NCBI GenBank assembly: GCA_946188175.1 | Contig: CAMHUJ010000120.1 | Coordinates: 1-5,995, forward strand | DNA: 5,995 bases | Reading direction: 5' to 3' | Source of the DNA: an uncultured Ruminococcus sp. | Lineage (GTDB): Bacteria; Bacillota; Clostridia; Oscillospirales; Ruminococcaceae | Part shown: one piece after another, positions 1-4,773 of the stretch | Layout of the letters: each line of letters opens with the position of its first letter | How positions within the stretch are numbered: position 1 is the stretch's first letter | Notes under the pieces: model-generated | The model's input: the letters and a program-made list of their open reading frames with translations, nothing else | Databases searched by the model: none | Told to the model about the DNA's origin: nothing | Program-made: the position numbers and the translations under genes

Positions 1-1
1 C

Positions 2-64
2 AGCAAAGTTTCCGCCAATGTTGAATCCATTGGTATACAGCACTTTTCAAGGAATAATCTATGA
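2..64 (+). CDS. Possible C-terminal end of an upstream gene (partial)
   Basis: The frame starting at base 2 is open from the window edge to a TGA at 62-64. It gives about 20 residues ending in HFSRNNL. Its stop overlaps the ATG of the next gene in an ATGA arrangement (61-64), the same 4-nt coupling seen at 2078-2081 in this run of genes. That architecture is the main argument for a real gene end, because 20 residues are too few to recognise a family. The two other forward frames in this stretch are not obviously better: one stops at 22-24, and the other runs on past base 60 into the next gene. If this reading is correct, the transcript enters the window from the left. Confidence 0.3.
   Translation, partial: SKVSANVESIGIQHFSRNNL
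49..54 (+). promoter_or_regulatory. Ribosome binding site for the gene at 61
   Basis: AAGGAA lies six bases before the ATG at 61. It supports this ATG rather than the in-frame ATG at 439, which has only a weak GACGGG upstream. Confidence 0.6.
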
Positions 65-954
65 GCGATTTATACCGAAAAATCAACGAAGAATGCGGCG
101 TCAGGCTGCCGGAACCGGATGAGCAGGACTGGGCGCGATGTGCCGGAGATTACCGCCGCATCGAAGATTATATCCGGTTTTACCGTGTGCACAGGGACGA
201 TCTGAACCGGCTTGAACGGGATGAAGTCGCCATGATGATTGTCAGCGGCGTCGATGAATACATGGAACACGGCGCGGATGAAGCCCTGACAGAAGCCCTC
301 TGGGCGAAAACAAGGGAGATCCTGCTGCGCGACAGATACGATCTGATGAATACAATCGGACATTTTGCCTGCTACGGCGATCCGCTGGATGAATGCTTTC
401 CGATTACGGCGAAAATCCGGTCGCTCTGGCTGACGGGTATGCAGATCAGACCGTACCGGCAGGCGGATTTTGACACAGTTCGGCGCTGGTTCCGCAATGC
501 AAGAACACATGCGCTGTGGTGTGCAAACCGGTTTCCGTATCCGTTGGAGCAGGCAGGCTTTGACGCAGTCCTGCGGGAACATGCCGCGCAGACCGGCGAC
601 CGTCCGTATGTTGCAGAGAATGAAACCGGTTTGCCGTTCGGATTTTTCTGCTTTTCGCTGAATCCGGAAACAAACGAAGGCATGCTGAAATTCGTTGCAG
701 TTGACAGCAATATGCGCGGTTGGGGCATCGGGACGGAAATGCTCCGTCTTGCCGTCCGGAAGGCGTTTGCGGAAACGGATGCAGACGCGGTGCAGCTTAT
801 GGTGTTCTCAGATAATATTGCAGCAAGAAAATGCTATCAAAAATCCGGCTTCACCGAGCGTTCCGTGACGCCGGATGCATTCCGCTTCGGCGATGAAGCA
901 TGGGGCAGGGTCAATATGGTGATCCGCCGCAGCGACTTTGAAATGAAGGAGTAA
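61..954 (+). CDS. GNAT-family N-acetyltransferase with an extra N-terminal helical domain
   Basis: This 297-residue protein reads as two parts. Residues 1 to about 125 form a charged, probably all-helical domain that I do not recognise. From about residue 127 (MQIRPYRQADF) a standard GNAT fold begins. Its acetyl-CoA pyrophosphate-binding motif A is visible as VAVDSNMRGWGIGT, with R219-G220-x-G222-x-G224, followed by the late GNAT segment NIAARKCYQKSGF. GNAT enzymes transfer acetyl from acetyl-CoA to an amine on a protein, antibiotic or metabolite. The substrate cannot be read from the sequence. It is soluble, with no signal peptide or membrane segment. A typical GNAT has about 150-180 residues, so the N-terminal extension nearly doubles it. 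The gene stops six bases before the metallo-hydrolase gene. The acetyltransferase family is secure; the specific role is unknown. Confidence 0.88.
   Translation: MSDLYRKINEECGVRLPEPDEQDWARCAGDYRRIEDYIRFYRVHRDDLNRLERDEVAMMIVSGVDEYMEHGADEALTEALWAKTREILLRDRYDLMNTIGHFACYGDPLDECFPITAKIRSLWLTGMQIRPYRQADFDTVRRWFRNARTHALWCANRFPYPLEQAGFDAVLREHAAQTGDRPYVAENETGLPFGFFCFSLNPETNEGMLKFVAVDSNMRGWGIGTEMLRLAVRKAFAETDADAVQLMVFSDNIAARKCYQKSGFTERSVTPDAFRFGDEAWGRVNMVIRRSDFEMKE
946..951 (+). promoter_or_regulatory. Ribosome binding site for the metallo-hydrolase gene
   Basis: AAGGAG overlaps the last codons of the upstream gene and lies nine bases before the ATG at 961. It fixes that start. Confidence 0.6.
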
Positions 955-960
955 TCATCA

Positions 961-1605
961 ATGCTTGAAATCAAAAAACTGCCTGTCGGAGAGCTGGAAG
1001 CGAATTGCTTTCTGGTCTCTGACAGTGAGAAAAATGCTGTCATTATCGACCCGGGTGCCGAGCCGGACTATATTCTCTCGGAGATCGAATCGCTCGGAAT
1101 CAAGCCGCTTGCGATCATGCTGACGCACGCGCATTTCGATCATTTCGGCGCGGCTGCGGAAATCATTGAGAAGTATCAGATTCCGCTTTATGTCCATACG
1201 CTTGACCGTCCGCTCGTGACCTCATCGGAGTATTCGCTCGCGGTATCGCTCGGCTACGGTGCGCAGTACCGCTGCCCGAATGCGGATTTTATCCGTACCT
1301 TTGAAGATAATGATATACTGAAATTCTCGGAGGAACTGGAATTTCTCGTGCTGCATACCCCGGGTCACTCACCGGGCAGCTCATGCTTCCGTCACGGGGA
1401 TATTCTCTTTTCCGGCGATACGCTGTTCCGTGACGGCGTCGGCAGAGTGGATTTTCAGGGCGGCAATATCCGCGATATGCGCAGATCGCTGGCACGGCTC
1501 GGCGCACTCGAGGGCGACTGCACGGTCTATACCGGACACTATGCCGAGACTTCGCTTGAACATGAGCGTACCTTCGGGCATTATCTGATTCCGAGAAAAC
1601 TGTGA
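961..1605 (+). CDS. Metallo-beta-lactamase-fold hydrolase (glyoxalase II-like)
   Basis: At 214 residues this matches the short bacterial MBL-fold hydrolases annotated as hydroxyacylglutathione hydrolase-like (YqgX/YcbL type). The full metal-binding set is visible: THAHFDH with H56, H58, D60 and H61; TPGHSPGS with H136; FSGDTLF with D153; and TGHYAET with H193. Such proteins are cytoplasmic hydrolases of thioester or similar bonds with two metal ions. The true substrate is usually unknown, and glutathione itself is scarce in Clostridia, so glyoxalase II activity should not be assumed. In many Firmicutes a gene of this kind sits directly before hemZ. Here two acetyltransferase ORFs lie between them. 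Its stop overlaps the next start as GTGA at 1602-1605, which implies coupled translation. Confidence 0.92.
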   Translation: MLEIKKLPVGELEANCFLVSDSEKNAVIIDPGAEPDYILSEIESLGIKPLAIMLTHAHFDHFGAAAEIIEKYQIPLYVHTLDRPLVTSSEYSLAVSLGYGAQYRCPNADFIRTFEDNDILKFSEELEFLVLHTPGHSPGSSCFRHGDILFSGDTLFRDGVGRVDFQGGNIRDMRRSLARLGALEGDCTVYTGHYAETSLEHERTFGHYLIPRKL

Positions 1606-2081
1606 ACACGGTGATATTGCAGCGTGCGGATGTTTCGGACTGCAATGCGGTTTTGCAGATGCAGAAGGAATCGTTTGCGGCGCTGCTCGCGCGGTATCGG
1701 GATGATGCGATCAATCCGGCGAATGAGACTGCGGCGCAGGTCATGCGGCGTCTGATGCAGCCGGAGACATACTATTATTTTATCACGGTAAACGGCGAAA
1801 GAACCGGCGCAATCCGGATTGTCGATGCAAAAAACGGCAGCCGCAAGCGCATTTCTCCGCTGTTTATCCTGCCGCAGTACCGGAACCGCGGCTATGCGCA
1901 GGCGGCGATCCGCGAAGCCGAGCGCATCCACGGTGCGGAAAACTGGGAACTCACAACGATCATGCAGGAGCCGGGCAACTGTCATCTGTATGAAAAAATG
2001 GGCTACCGCCGAACCGGCGTGCCGCAGATCCTCAACGAACGCATGACGCTTGTGCATTATGAAAAGGACGATCCTGCATGA
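1602..2081 (+). CDS. GNAT-family N-acetyltransferase
   Basis: This 159-residue single-domain GNAT protein has the usual length. The acetyl-CoA-binding motif A is clear: the beta-4 segment SPLFILPQYRNRGYA contains Q92-x-R94-x-R96-G97-x-A99. It is followed by the beta-6/alpha-4 signature GNCHLYEKMGYRRTG, where Y128-type tyrosines usually serve as the general acid. It is predicted to be soluble and to acetylate an amine substrate that cannot be identified. The start is GTG at 1602 inside the preceding gene's stop. No good ribosome binding site precedes it, so translation probably depends on re-initiation. A second in-frame GTG at 1611 is an alternative. The end overlaps the following small ORF by four bases (ATGA at 2078-2081). 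Confidence 0.88.
   Translation: MNTVILQRADVSDCNAVLQMQKESFAALLARYRDDAINPANETAAQVMRRLMQPETYYYFITVNGERTGAIRIVDAKNGSRKRISPLFILPQYRNRGYAQAAIREAERIHGAENWELTTIMQEPGNCHLYEKMGYRRTGVPQILNERMTLVHYEKDDPA
2063..2068 (+). promoter_or_regulatory. Ribosome binding site for the small GNAT-like ORF
   Basis: AAAGGA sits nine bases before the ATG at 2078. It is stronger than expected for a decayed gene, which suggests that the shortened ORF can still be translated. Confidence 0.5.
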
Positions 2082-2320
2082 TAAAAGGTATCACTGAACA
2101 AGACATTCCGGCTTGTGTGCAGCGCATCCGGAGCAGCTTTCAGACGGTCGCGGATACATTCAGCTTTACGCCGGAAAATGCGCCGCGCTTTACCGCGTTT
2201 GCGACGGATGAAGCAAAACTGCGGCAATGGTATGCGTTGCAGGGATATGTACACACCGGCACAAAGGAATTCGATTTCTTCCCGTTTTCATGCGGCTATA
2301 TGGAAAAAACGATCAGATAA
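2078..2320 (+). CDS. GNAT acetyltransferase remnant with an in-frame internal deletion
   Basis: The 80-residue product combines two ends of a recognisable GNAT protein. Residues 1 to about 46 (MIKGITEQDIPACV, then FTPENAPRFTAFAT) match the usual first strand and helices. Residues from about 48 on (LRQWYALQGYVHTGTKEFDFF, ending CGYMEK) match the usual last helix and strand after motif B. The middle, about 75-85 residues in full-length relatives as I remember them, is missing. That part would hold motif A and the acetyl-CoA site. The join lies near 2213-2225, and the reading frame is intact. The product therefore cannot be a normal acetyltransferase. It is either a pseudogene that by chance keeps its frame or a small protein with another use. 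It retains a ribosome binding site and ATGA coupling to the upstream GNAT gene. Confidence is high for the deletion reading and low for any function. Confidence 0.75.
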   Translation: MIKGITEQDIPACVQRIRSSFQTVADTFSFTPENAPRFTAFATDEAKLRQWYALQGYVHTGTKEFDFFPFSCGYMEKTIR

Positions 2321-2327
2321 ACAGAAC

Positions 2328-2332
2328 GGAGG
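2328..2332 (+). promoter_or_regulatory. Ribosome binding site deciding the TTG start of hemZ
   Basis: GGAGG lies nine bases before TTG 2342. No ATG in that frame is better placed, so it supports a TTG start for the radical SAM gene. Confidence 0.65.
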
Positions 2333-2341
2333 CAGACTGCT

Positions 2342-3790
2342 TTGGTCATTCACACATACGGACACAGCCGGACATACGAAATGGAAGCGCTGCTCAAGCT
2401 GTTCCGTCCTGCGGAACGGTTCACGTTTTCCACAGAGCCGGAACCGCCTGCGGAGGGGGAATGCTTTTCCGCGGTGCTGCTGCCGGAGGGTGACGGGCTG
2501 CGTCTGACCTGTCGGGTCCGCATCGGCGAAAATCTTTGCAGAAGCGAGAAAAAGCTGTCTTCTGATACACCGAATAACATCCTTGACCGTGAAATCTCCG
2601 GACTGAGCTATCCGATGTTCTGTGAGATGACCGGCATCGAGCCCGCATGGGGGATGCTGACCGGCATCCGTCCGGTGAATCTGCTGCGGAAGTTTACGGA
2701 GCGCACCGGCAGTCTTGCACAGGCAGAGGATGATTTTCGGAATATCTGGCATGTGACGGAGGAGAAAACGCGCCTTGCTTCTGAGATTTTGCAGATCGAG
2801 CAGCCGATTCTCGATGCCGCGCCGAAAAACGGCGTCGGGATTTATGTGTCGGTGCCGTTCTGCCCGACGCGCTGCAAATACTGCTCGTTCGTCAGCAATT
2901 CTGTCTCGCAGATGCAGAAGCTGATTCCGGATTATTACAAATGTCTTGCCAAAGAGATCGACATGGTGGGCAATCTCGTTTCAGAATTCGGACTGACCGT
3001 TGACAGCATCTATATCGGCGGCGGTACCCCGACTTCAATCGACCTCTTTCAGCCGCTCGACTGGCTGCACCGCAATTTCGCGGTGAATCAGCCGCTCCGT
3101 GAGTACACAATCGAAGCGGGCAGACCCGATACGATCTCGCGGGAGAGCATCGGATTTTTCCGGCAGTTCGGCGTGACGCGCATTTCGGTCAATCCGCAGA
3201 GCTTTCAGGATCATGTGCTGAAAGCGGCGGGACGTCCGCATACCGCACAGGACGCCGTTGACAAATACCTGCTGGCGCGTGAGCTTGGCTTTGACAATAT
3301 CAATATGGATTTTATTGCGGGACTGCCTGCCGATACGGTGCAGGGCTTCCGCGAGAGTATCGACCGCGCAGTTGAACTGAATCCGGAGAGTATAACAGTG
3401 CACTGTCTGTCGCTGAAAAAGGCTGCGGACTTCTATCAGAGCCTTTCGATGCCCGATGCGGATGCCGTCAGCGAAATGGTCGCATATGCGCAGAAAACGC
3501 TGACCGCCGCAGGCTACAGGCCGTATTATCTCTACCGGCAGAAGAACATGGCGGCGAACCTTGAAAATGTCGGCTATGCAAAGCCGGGCTATGAGAGTGC
3601 GTATAATGTCATGATGATGGACGATTCGCAGACGATTCTCGGCATCGGGGCGGGGGCATCGACGAAGGTGCTCGGCGGCAGACGCGGCATTGAGCGCCTG
3701 ACCGAGTGCAAATATCCCTATGACTATCTTGCGCGGTTCGATGAACTGATGCAGGAGAAGGAACGGCAGCTCCGTGAACTGCTGGGGTGA
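2342..3790 (+). CDS. hemZ: HemZ-like radical SAM protein (coproporphyrinogen dehydrogenase family)
   Basis: This 482-residue protein has the length and order of parts typical of HemZ. Residues 1 to about 160 are an N-terminal domain beginning VIHTYGHSRTYEME. The radical SAM core has C174-x3-C178-x2-C181 (PFCPTRCKYCSF), which would bind the 4Fe-4S cluster that cleaves S-adenosylmethionine. Y224-IGGGTPTS is the SAM-binding glycine motif. EAGRPDT, NPQSF and INMDFIAGLP follow. The C-terminal HemN-like part contains YYLYRQKN and ILGIGAGASTK. The family is credited with oxygen-independent conversion of coproporphyrinogen III to protoporphyrinogen IX. However, many gut Clostridia with HemZ lack a complete haem pathway, so the substrate here is uncertain. 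Like other HemZ proteins it has F183 where HemN has a fourth cysteine. The start is TTG with a good ribosome binding site. No further gene follows for 349 bases. Confidence 0.93.
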   Translation: MVIHTYGHSRTYEMEALLKLFRPAERFTFSTEPEPPAEGECFSAVLLPEGDGLRLTCRVRIGENLCRSEKKLSSDTPNNILDREISGLSYPMFCEMTGIEPAWGMLTGIRPVNLLRKFTERTGSLAQAEDDFRNIWHVTEEKTRLASEILQIEQPILDAAPKNGVGIYVSVPFCPTRCKYCSFVSNSVSQMQKLIPDYYKCLAKEIDMVGNLVSEFGLTVDSIYIGGGTPTSIDLFQPLDWLHRNFAVNQPLREYTIEAGRPDTISRESIGFFRQFGVTRISVNPQSFQDHVLKAAGRPHTAQDAVDKYLLARELGFDNINMDFIAGLPADTVQGFRESIDRAVELNPESITVHCLSLKKAADFYQSLSMPDADAVSEMVAYAQKTLTAAGYRPYYLYRQKNMAANLENVGYAKPGYESAYNVMMMDDSQTILGIGAGASTKVLGGRRGIERLTECKYPYDYLARFDELMQEKERQLRELLG

Positions 3791-3817
3791 ATGAGGTGTC
3801 TCCGACGGATTGATAAT

Positions 3818-3832
3818 GGGGACTCCGTCCCC
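3818..3832. repeat. Hairpin 1 (GGGGAC/GTCCCC)
   Basis: Perfect 6-bp inverted repeat with a 3-base TCC loop, 28 bases after the hemZ stop. No T tract follows, so it is a poor intrinsic terminator on its own. Confidence 0.75.
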
Positions 3833-3836
3833 AAGC

Positions 3837-3883
3837 TCCTGCCAAAGGGATAGTATCCCTTTGGAATCCCGTTTTTGGCAGGA
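3837..3883. repeat. Hairpin 2, nested with competing stems
   Basis: The inner arms CCAAAGGGATA (3842-3852) and TATCCCTTTGG (3854-3864) are perfect 11-base complements around one base. The outer arms TCCTGCCAAA (3837-3846) and TTTGGCAGGA (3874-3883) are also perfect complements. Bases 3842-3846 belong to both, so the two full stems exclude each other. A run of five T at 3872-3876 lies eight bases after the inner stem, a possible but imperfect terminator. Confidence 0.75.
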
Positions 3884-3896
3884 TGAGCGTCATAAT

Positions 3897-3927
3897 AAAA
3901 GTTTTGATCAAACTTTTTCAAAAGTTT
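3897..3927. repeat. Hairpin 3, three-arm AT-rich repeat with competing stems
   Basis: AAAAGTTT occurs at 3897-3904 and again at 3920-3927. Between them lies its complement AAACTTTT at 3910-3917. The middle arm can pair leftwards with a TGATC loop or rightwards across only two bases. Five T at 3914-3918 finish the left stem, which is too AT-rich for a strong terminator. Confidence 0.7.
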
Positions 3928-3934
3928 GCGGGTT

Positions 3935-3953
3935 CTTAGGGCAGAGCCCTAAG
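3935..3953. repeat. Hairpin 4 (CTTAGGGC/GCCCTAAG)
   Basis: Perfect 8-bp stem with a 3-base AGA loop. It is followed with no gap by the next hairpin. Confidence 0.75.
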
Positions 3954-3973
3954 CCGCACTCCGCAGAGTGCGG
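3954..3973. repeat. Hairpin 5 (CCGCACTC/GAGTGCGG)
   Basis: Perfect 8-bp GC-rich stem with a CGCA loop, directly abutting hairpin 4. The pair would form back-to-back stems in RNA. Confidence 0.75.
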
Positions 3974-4010
3974 AACACCCCAGCGTTCAGGCTCGGGAAG
4001 ATAGGAGTTT

Positions 4011-4046
4011 GAGGAAAGAGCCCTGCGCAGCGGGGAATCTTTCCTC
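4011..4046. repeat. Hairpin 6, long imperfect stem
   Basis: GAGGAAAGA (4011-4019) pairs with TCTTTCCTC (4038-4046). Inside, 4021-4026 pairs with 4030-4035 including one G-U pair, closing a GCA loop. This gives about 15 pairs with a small internal loop, and is among the strongest structures in the spacer. Confidence 0.7.
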
Positions 4047-4057
4047 ATTACCAAATA

Positions 4058-4090
4058 GCATCCGCGCAGCGGATACATCTTTACGGATGC
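4058..4090. repeat. Hairpin 7, competing stems
   Basis: ATCCGC (4060-4065) pairs with GCGGAT (4069-4074) over a GCA loop. GCATCCG (4058-4064) can instead pair with CGGATGC (4084-4090). The shared left arm makes the two alternatives exclusive. Confidence 0.65.
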
Positions 4091-4107
4091 AAACAAAAAC
4101 ATAACCG

Positions 4108-4127
4108 CAGCGGGCAAAAAGCCGCTG
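4108..4127. repeat. Hairpin 8 (CAGCGG/CCGCTG) before the next gene
   Basis: Six-bp stem with an A-rich 8-base loop, ending 12 bases before the ATG at 4140. Its right end adjoins the purine-rich ribosome binding region (GGGAGAGG, 4127-4134), so folding could affect access to that site. Confidence 0.55.
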
Positions 4128-4139
4128 GGAGAGGCTGGG

Positions 4140-4505
4140 ATGCATATGAAAACGGATTATGTGCAAAAAATCCTTGCATGCTGTCAGAAAATGGAAAGCG
4201 TTATGCTTCACAACCTTCCGAACTGGATATACAACAGAAATTTTGACAAAATCAGAAAATATGCAAGAGCACTCATTGATGAGGGGCGTGCTGCGGAGAT
4301 TCTGCCCTATCTGAATGATGAAAACCTTGTTGTGCGGTATATCTTTGCAGGATTCTTTTTCCACTGCTATCCGGAGCAATGCACGGCAGTTTTGCAGGAA
4401 TTGTCTGAGATGACATTCGCGACCGGATTACCCAAACATTTAGTGTTGATTGCTGTATCATCACATGCTAATTTGGAATACGGCATCCCGAAAGACTTTC
4501 CGTAA
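4140..4505 (+). CDS. Small HEAT-like protein resembling DUF2019
   Basis: The 121-residue product is soluble and helical. The central segment, from NRNFDKIRKYARALIDEG through EILPYLNDENLVVRYIFAG to YPEQCTAVLQEL, has the pattern of DUF2019: a short HEAT-like repeat in which a 'LLPLL...VR..AA' helix pair is followed by 'PE.A..VLEEL'. I judge this from memory of the family, not from a search. Function is unknown. HEAT-like proteins of this size sometimes act as immunity partners of bacterial toxins, but no toxin gene is visible. By my count its GC is about 42 percent, against 57-62 percent in sampled lines of hemZ and the TatD gene, which suggests a different origin. It follows the hairpin array directly. 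The start could be ATG 4140 or ATG 4146; the GGGAG/AGAGG region favours 4140. Confidence 0.7.
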   Translation: MHMKTDYVQKILACCQKMESVMLHNLPNWIYNRNFDKIRKYARALIDEGRAAEILPYLNDENLVVRYIFAGFFFHCYPEQCTAVLQELSEMTFATGLPKHLVLIAVSSHANLEYGIPKDFP

Positions 4506-4520
4506 TGATGATTGACTGAA

Positions 4521-4526
4521 AAGAGG
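4521..4526 (+). promoter_or_regulatory. Ribosome binding site selecting the GTG start at 4536
   Basis: AAGAGG with nine bases to GTG 4536. The upstream in-frame TTG at 4512 has no such site and would place this sequence inside the gene. Confidence 0.6.
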
Positions 4527-4535
4527 TTTGAGAAA

Positions 4536-4751
4536 GTGAAAGAACTGAAAGGCGCGAATATGGATATTGATCTGGTCAGCGAAAATGTCGGCTGGGATCA
4601 GATGCAATGTCCGTGGAATGAAGCGGAACATACGAAAAGTCATAAATGTGCGGTGAAGAGCACTTCGATCTGCAAGTATTTTTGCGGCATCCGGTATCCG
4701 GACAGCGTGCTTTGCAGTTATCCGAATGAGAATCCCGCTGCATTTGTCTGA
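4536..4751 (+). CDS. Small cysteine-rich protein of unknown function
   Basis: With the GTG at 4536 the product has 71 residues. The N-terminal 20 are acidic and mixed (KELKGANMDIDLVSENVGW). The rest carries five cysteines at 25, 38, 46, 50 and 60, in CPWNEAEH, HKCAVK, ICKYFCG and VLCSYP, plus H32 and H36. Spacing such as C46-x3-C50 and nearby histidines would suit a small zinc-binding module, but that is inference. There is no signal peptide or membrane helix, so it is probably cytoplasmic. I recall similar short proteins annotated as hypothetical in Oscillospiraceae, without a known role. It begins 30 bases after the DUF2019-like gene and ends 22 bases before the TatD gene, so the three are probably co-transcribed. 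Residue content and the ribosome binding site support a real gene despite its size. Confidence 0.7.
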   Translation: MKELKGANMDIDLVSENVGWDQMQCPWNEAEHTKSHKCAVKSTSICKYFCGIRYPDSVLCSYPNENPAAFV

Positions 4752-4761
4752 GACGAAATAT

Positions 4762-4765
4762 GAGG
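4762..4765 (+). promoter_or_regulatory. Ribosome binding site for the TatD gene
   Basis: GAGG lies eight bases before ATG 4774, in the 22-base gap after the cysteine-rich gene. No promoter is visible in that gap. Confidence 0.5.
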
Positions 4766-4773
4766 TATAAAAT

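Larger units (their letters stand above)
3791..4139 (+). repeat. Gene-free spacer packed with inverted repeats
   Basis: This 349-base stretch contains no convincing gene on either strand. It is instead a chain of at least eight inverted repeats, listed separately, with stems of 6 to 11 base pairs and mostly 3-5 base loops. The short word CGCAGCGG recurs at 4026-4033, 4065-4072 and 4106-4113. The palindromes near 3842-3883, 3897-3927 and 4058-4090 each have an arm that can pair with either of two partners. I recall similar multi-hairpin intergenic repeats in Ruminococcus-like genomes, but I cannot verify copy number from one window. It may act at the end of the hemZ transcript, yet no hairpin has a classical long T tract directly after it. 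Confidence 0.75.

Noticed and set aside
17..39. Promoter ahead of the first gene using TATACA at 34-39
   Set aside because: No -35 match lies at a suitable distance, and the arrangement better fits a coupled gene in a longer transcript.
70..582. 170-residue open frame on the - strand
   Set aside because: Antisense of the two-domain GNAT gene. It has no ribosome binding site or family features.
439..954. Separate GNAT gene starting at the internal ATG 439
   Set aside because: The frame is continuous with the upstream domain, which has the better ribosome binding site, and the site before 439 is weak. A minor internal start cannot be excluded.
1289..2057. Open frames on the - strand across the MBL/GNAT junction
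   Set aside because: They overlap two genes with clear motifs on the + strand, and their translations look like antisense composition.
2115..2507. 130-residue + strand frame overlapping the GNAT remnant and hemZ start
   Set aside because: The translation is arginine, serine and cysteine rich and out of frame with both recognisable genes.
3897..3918. Intrinsic terminator of the hemZ transcript
   Set aside because: The stem is almost all A-T and the T run belongs to the stem. Other hairpins in the spacer lack a T tract directly after them, so none was called with confidence.
4080..4105. Promoter for the DUF2019-like gene (TTTACG with CATAAC)
   Set aside because: The spacer would be only 14 bases and the -10 match is poor.
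3908..4117. Short open frames within the hairpin array
   Set aside because: Their codons come from palindromic repeats. There are no recognisable residues and no initiation signals.
3818..4127. CRISPR array
   Set aside because: The hairpins differ from one another, and there is no repeated 25-40 base unit with unique spacers.
4512..4535. TTG at 4512 as start of the cysteine-rich protein
   Set aside because: It has no ribosome binding site, whereas AAGAGG at 4521-4526 is ideally spaced for the GTG at 4536.
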